From the NCBI GenBank assembly GCA_964385305.1, contig CAYLOP010000112.1, positions 1 to 10,039 of the forward strand: a DNA stretch of 10,039 nt, given 5' to 3'. Positions 6,791 to 10,039 of this stretch are shown in pieces (within the stretch, counting starts at the first letter, position 1; every line of letters starts with the position of its first letter). The stretch is from CAYLOP01 sp964385305 (lineage in GTDB: Bacteria > Chloroflexota > Anaerolineae > Anaerolineales > E44-bin32). Position numbers and translations under genes: made by a program. The notes beneath the pieces were generated by a model, which saw nothing but the letters and a program-made list of their open reading frames with translations, searched no databases and was not told where the DNA came from.

Positions 6791-9700
6791 CTACTTCTCG
6801 ACAAGCAGGGGGTTGGATTCCGCATCCCCACCCGGCTCCCAATGAGCGGGATTTGTGTCCACGATCTGATAAACGCTCAGTTGGCTGACATCTCCGCAAT
6901 CCCCGTACTCGTTGCAATTCAGGCTGCCCGTCAGACCTCTGAAATACCTCATCGAGAACAGGGCATCAAGCAACGCTTTGCGAGGGATATGCAGTGTGCC
7001 ATCCGCATCACGCTTCGCCACCGTCTCGATCGCCTTGGCAAGCAGTTTAACAGCATCGTATGCATGTGCATGATATTTGTCTAGCGGTTCGCCATACAGT
7101 TCACGATACTGCTCCAAGAAAGCTTTGTAGGTCGAAGTAAAAGCATCTTCTCCGAGCCTCACGCTAACAAGATAAACCCCTTCCGCAGCGCTGCGTGTCG
7201 ATATGAGAAGGTCAGGATACATGAGATAACCGGTTCCGATCAGAGCCACTTCATCGAGGCTAGCTATCTCTCTTGCCTGCGTGATGAGGTTACTCCCTTC
7301 AGGCATGTTCATGGGGAAGAAGATGGCTTCCGGCGAATCGCCAGCGACTGCGTTCAACGCGGCGCGCATATCGGTATCTCCCACCTGGATCGTCGCTTGC
7401 GCCGTACATTTTCCTCCCAGCCTCTCGAACTCCGCACAGGCTTGCTCCGCCATAAATTTTCCCCACTCATCGGCGCTGCTGATCGTCGCAATAGAGCGCA
7501 GCTTGAGCTTTCGAAAGATAAAATCAGCCGCGCGTGTAGCCTGCTCGAGATCATTCACGCTTATCCTGAGATACGTCGGCTCATGGTATTCAGGATCGGT
7601 CACCCAAGGGCCCGTATTCGACGGCGAAATGATGGGTATGTGAGCATTGTCTAGTAATGGTGCGATCTCGTAGGTTGACGCATCACAGCTTGCGCCAATC
7701 ACACCAGCCAGCCAAGGATTGCGTGCAAGGGTGGCGCCAGCCATTGCACCACCCGCTACAGTACAAGCCGAATCGACCGTTGCGAGTCGCAAGGGGTGAT
7801 CATAGATATCACCAACCTCCGCGATGGCTATCTCGACCCCACGCAAGCTGTCCGTGCCCAGGTTTGGATAATCGCCGCCTAGCGCGAGTGCAGCGCTAAT
7901 TTCAATCGGCTCCCCGGGAGCCAGATCGATGCAACCGAACTCGTCCTTGCATTCATACTGACTTGTAAGGATGTAGTTGTCGATCCAATTCTCGATCGGC
8001 TCAAAGGTGACTTTCGAGCCGGTAAGCCCGCTCGTCACTGTCGACGATGACTCCTGGAATTTCGCCGCACGTGGGGCGTCACCATAAAAGGTCTTACGTG
8101 TGACCACACCACCATCCTGTGCGCGTCGAATGACAACATCCACCTGATAACGATACCTTTTCAGGTATTTAGGATTCGAGCAAAAACTCGTCCCCACACA
8201 ATATCCGATACTCTGGATGACCTGCTTCTCCTGACTTCCCACACAAACCACAAGTTGTGCAAAGCGAGTCCCCGTAGGCTCCCAGGCTGTTGGGATATCA
8301 TCTGACCATTCATTTGTTCCGCCGCTCTCGCTTAAAAGAACGGCAGGTTGCAGCCCTCTCCCGCCGCGATACGCAGCCGCGCTCTCCACGCCATTCCCCC
8401 GACAGACTCCGGATAGCGAATCGAGCACATCAGAGCGAGTCTGCATTGGCGTGCCGTTTTGTAGGCTACCCACACTATCGAGCATCTCATCCGTCAGTCC
8501 ACTTGCGTCCAGGAGCATTGCGCCGTTCAACAGCGCGCCCTCCAGGAATGCACCAGTAAATTGCACACCGCCTAAATCCGTGTTACGGAGATCCACATTC
8601 TCTAGATGGCTATGCGCAAAATCCGCGCCATGGAGGTTCGAGAAACGGAAGTCGGCATTCGCCAAGGTCGCATTCCGCAGATTGGCCTCACGCATGTCTA
8701 TTTCCCACAACCAGGTGCCGGATAAATCAGCCGATGACAGATCCGCTCCACGAAGACTGGCATCCTTGATCTTGAGATTCATAAGGTTCTGCCCGGAGAG
8801 ATCCGCCTGATCCAAGACAGCCTCCGTAAAATCCGCATCTGTAAGGCGTGCTTCGCTCAAATCCGCACCTGTTAGATCCGATCCCTGCAGTATCGCACCG
8901 CTAAGATTTGCCTGGCCAAAATCAATGCCAAGTAGATACTGATGGCTCAGATCGACCCGCATGAGGCGTGCCTCGTTAAGGCGCGCATCAGAGAAATCAA
9001 CCATTCGTAAATCCAGATCGCTCAGATTTGCACCCTCTAAATCCGCGCCAGCCAGGGAGGTGTTCGAAAACGTGGCAAGGCAGAGATCAACTTCACTCAG
9101 GTCGGCGCCACCGAGATCAGCGCCCGATAGATCCGAGCCACATAGATCTGCACCCTTGAAAGTTGCGTCTTTGAATGACGCATCGACCAGTTGTGCAGAA
9201 GCCATATTCGCAGAAGATAGATTTAGCCCCCGATAGGATCCACCAGAGAATATGCACTCAGTAAGATTCGCCTGATCCAGGTTTGCCCCGGTTAGATCGA
9301 CGTCTCGAAGATCCATTTCGTGCAAATCTACTGCCGTGAGATCGGCATGCGCCAGGCTCGCACCCCCGATCTTTACCCTTGTGAGATCGAGCCCCGTTAA
9401 AATCGCCATGCTCAAATCCGCGCCCTTAAAAAGAGCGCCTTCCAAATCAGCCTCACGGAGATCCGCAGCGATCAAGCGCGCGTCGTTGAGTTCGGCATCC
9501 GTGAGATTGGCGCCTTTGAGATCGCAATCTCGAAAACCAGCTCCTGCTAAATCCGCGTTTGAAAAATCCATTCCCGGGAGGTCGAGGGAGCTGAAGTTCG
9601 CGCCTTCAAGGTTTGCGCCTGCAAGTTGCGCTCCACGCAGGTTTGACCCGCTAAAATCCAACTTGGCGAGAAATGCGTGGGAGAGATCGCAGCCGGAGAA

Positions 9701-10039
9701 ATCAACTCCCGAGATCTCTGCATTCTTCAACACTGCTTTCCTCAAAGAGCAATCCCGGAGGGAAACATCCTGTAAATTAGCGCCCGTGAAATCTGCGCCA
9801 GCTGCCTTCACATTCTTGAGATCGGAGCCTTCAAAATTGACACCTTTAAGATTCGCCTCGGTCAGCACCGCACCTATGAAGGAAGCACCGCTTAGGTCTT
9901 GTTCCTCTAAATCGGCGCCTTCTAAATTCGCGCCGTCGAACTGCGCACCTTCAAGTACGGCGTGACGCAAATCGACTCCATGCAAGTCCAAATCGCTGAG
10001 ATCAACGCCCGTGAGATTGCAATGAAAATAATCCCGCTC
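6791..10039 (-). CDS. Pentapeptide-repeat protein fused to a LivJ/LivK-like periplasmic-binding domain (5' end beyond the window)
   Basis: At least 1082 residues, counted from the first full codon at 10039; the frame is open to the edge and the start is not seen. Residues 2–511 are pentapeptide repeats of the A(D/N)LxG type in one unbroken register, which should fold as a right-handed quadrilateral beta-helix. A linker follows. A beta-rich region (about 591–688) contains VVCVG, RYRYQVDVVIR and TFYGDAPRA; I recall similar stretches in Chloroflexota multidomain proteins but know no name for it. Residues about 713–1061 form a type I periplasmic-binding domain of the branched-chain amino acid family: LRGVEIAI, GVIGASCDAST, IPIISPSNT, DEWGKFM, VGDTDMRAAL and YDAVKLLAKAI are recognisable. 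Its Cys759 and Cys785 match the disulfide pair of LIV-binding proteins in spacing. The protein ends at TAG near a strong terminator. The ligand, cellular location and function are unknown, and no ABC permease is nearby. Confidence 0.88.
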   Translation of the reverse strand, partial: ERDYFHCNLTGVDLSDLDLHGVDLRHAVLEGAQFDGANLEGADLEEQDLSGASFIGAVLTEANLKGVNFEGSDLKNVKAAGADFTGANLQDVSLRDCSLRKAVLKNAEISGVDFSGCDLSHAFLAKLDFSGSNLRGAQLAGANLEGANFSSLDLPGMDFSNADLAGAGFRDCDLKGANLTDAELNDARLIAADLREADLEGALFKGADLSMAILTGLDLTRVKIGGASLAHADLTAVDLHEMDLRDVDLTGANLDQANLTECIFSGGSYRGLNLSSANMASAQLVDASFKDATFKGADLCGSDLSGADLGGADLSEVDLCLATFSNTSLAGADLEGANLSDLDLRMVDFSDARLNEARLMRVDLSHQYLLGIDFGQANLSGAILQGSDLTGADLSEARLTDADFTEAVLDQADLSGQNLMNLKIKDASLRGADLSSADLSGTWLWEIDMREANLRNATLANADFRFSNLHGADFAHSHLENVDLRNTDLGGVQFTGAFLEGALLNGAMLLDASGLTDEMLDSVGSLQNGTPMQTRSDVLDSLSGVCRGNGVESAAAYRGGRGLQPAVLLSESGGTNEWSDDIPTAWEPTGTRFAQLVVCVGSQEKQVIQSIGYCVGTSFCSNPKYLKRYRYQVDVVIRRAQDGGVVTRKTFYGDAPRAAKFQESSSTVTSGLTGSKVTFEPIENWIDNYILTSQYECKDEFGCIDLAPGEPIEISAALALGGDYPNLGTDSLRGVEIAIAEVGDIYDHPLRLATVDSACTVAGGAMAGATLARNPWLAGVIGASCDASTYEIAPLLDNAHIPIISPSNTGPWVTDPEYHEPTYLRISVNDLEQATRAADFIFRKLKLRSIATISSADEWGKFMAEQACAEFERLGGKCTAQATIQVGDTDMRAALNAVAGDSPEAIFFPMNMPEGSNLITQAREIASLDEVALIGTGYLMYPDLLISTRSAAEGVYLVSVRLGEDAFTSTYKAFLEQYRELYGEPLDKYHAHAYDAVKLLAKAIETVAKRDADGTLHIPRKALLDALFSMRYFRGLTGSLNCNEYGDCGDVSQLSVYQIVDTNPAHWEPGGDAESNPLLVEK
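8507..10036 (-). repeat. Array of 102 consecutive pentapeptide-coding units (15-base period)
   Basis: Each 15-base unit encodes one pentapeptide whose third residue is Leu, Phe, Ile, Met or Tyr, apart from one Ala block (VKAAG). The first residue is usually Ala, Val, Ser or Cys, and the second is often Asp or Asn. I followed the register block by block from the RDYFH block at the window edge to AMLLD at 8507 and found no insertion or deletion. On the plus strand the array shows as recurrent AAATCCGCGCC- and GATCCGC-like words. It produces long artefact frames there, rich in Ser, Ala and Pro. Confidence 0.95.

Noticed and set aside
9336..9965. Long plus-strand open frame rich in Ser, Ala, Pro, Arg and Lys; similar ones at 8961–9236 and 8451–8810
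   Set aside because: They lie antisense to the pentapeptide array. Their SAP-rich repeats are the mirror image of the 15-base repeat units, so they are artefacts of the coding repeat.
8507..10036. CRISPR array or tandem satellite DNA
   Set aside because: The 15-base periodicity is entirely explained by in-frame pentapeptide codons. There are no identical repeats with unique spacers.

Overview
The window is about 10 kb of bacterial DNA of medium GC content, and every gene I can support lies on the minus strand. The organism is probably a member of the Chloroflexota (Anaerolineae-like). This rests on the protein repertoire: a TlpA/CcdA pair beside a glutaredoxin–DUF2085 fusion, a CsoR/CopZ/CopA set, and a very large repeat protein fused to a solute-binding domain. 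It is an inference from family resemblance, not a proven assignment; no rRNA or other strong taxonomic marker is present.

Read in the direction of transcription (high to low coordinates), the window opens inside a giant gene (10039 down to 6791). It encodes at least 102 uninterrupted in-phase pentapeptide repeats, then a beta-rich middle region, then a branched-chain-amino-acid-type (LivJ/LivK-like) periplasmic-binding domain. The reading frame runs off the window edge, so its true N-terminus is not visible. A strong intrinsic terminator (6617–6664) ends this transcript.

Next comes a compact copper-homeostasis operon. A TATAAT promoter and a GC-rich palindromic CsoR operator (6499–6517) precede csoR (6484–6215), copZ (6182–5976) and copA (5941–3494). 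CsoR should sense Cu(I) and release the operator, CopZ should carry Cu(I), and CopA should pump it out of the cytoplasm. CopA has an intact first metal-binding domain and a second one in which both CxxC cysteines are aspartate.

A separate probable promoter (3430–3458) then drives a thiol-redox group: ccdA (3356–2610), a membrane-anchored TlpA/ResA-like thioredoxin (2582–1962), and a glutaredoxin–DUF2085 membrane fusion (1965–991) that overlaps the thioredoxin gene by 4 bases. pgeF (923–141), a peptidoglycan-editing factor of the YfiH/laccase-domain family, follows after 67 bases and may be co-transcribed. CcdA passes electrons across the membrane to the thioredoxin. The fusion protein is a plausible further partner, but its job is unknown. 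The last 140 bases hold no gene I can support.

The most unusual item is the pentapeptide-rod/solute-binding-domain fusion. No ABC permease or ATPase gene lies near it in the window, so it may be a receptor or scaffold rather than a transporter component.
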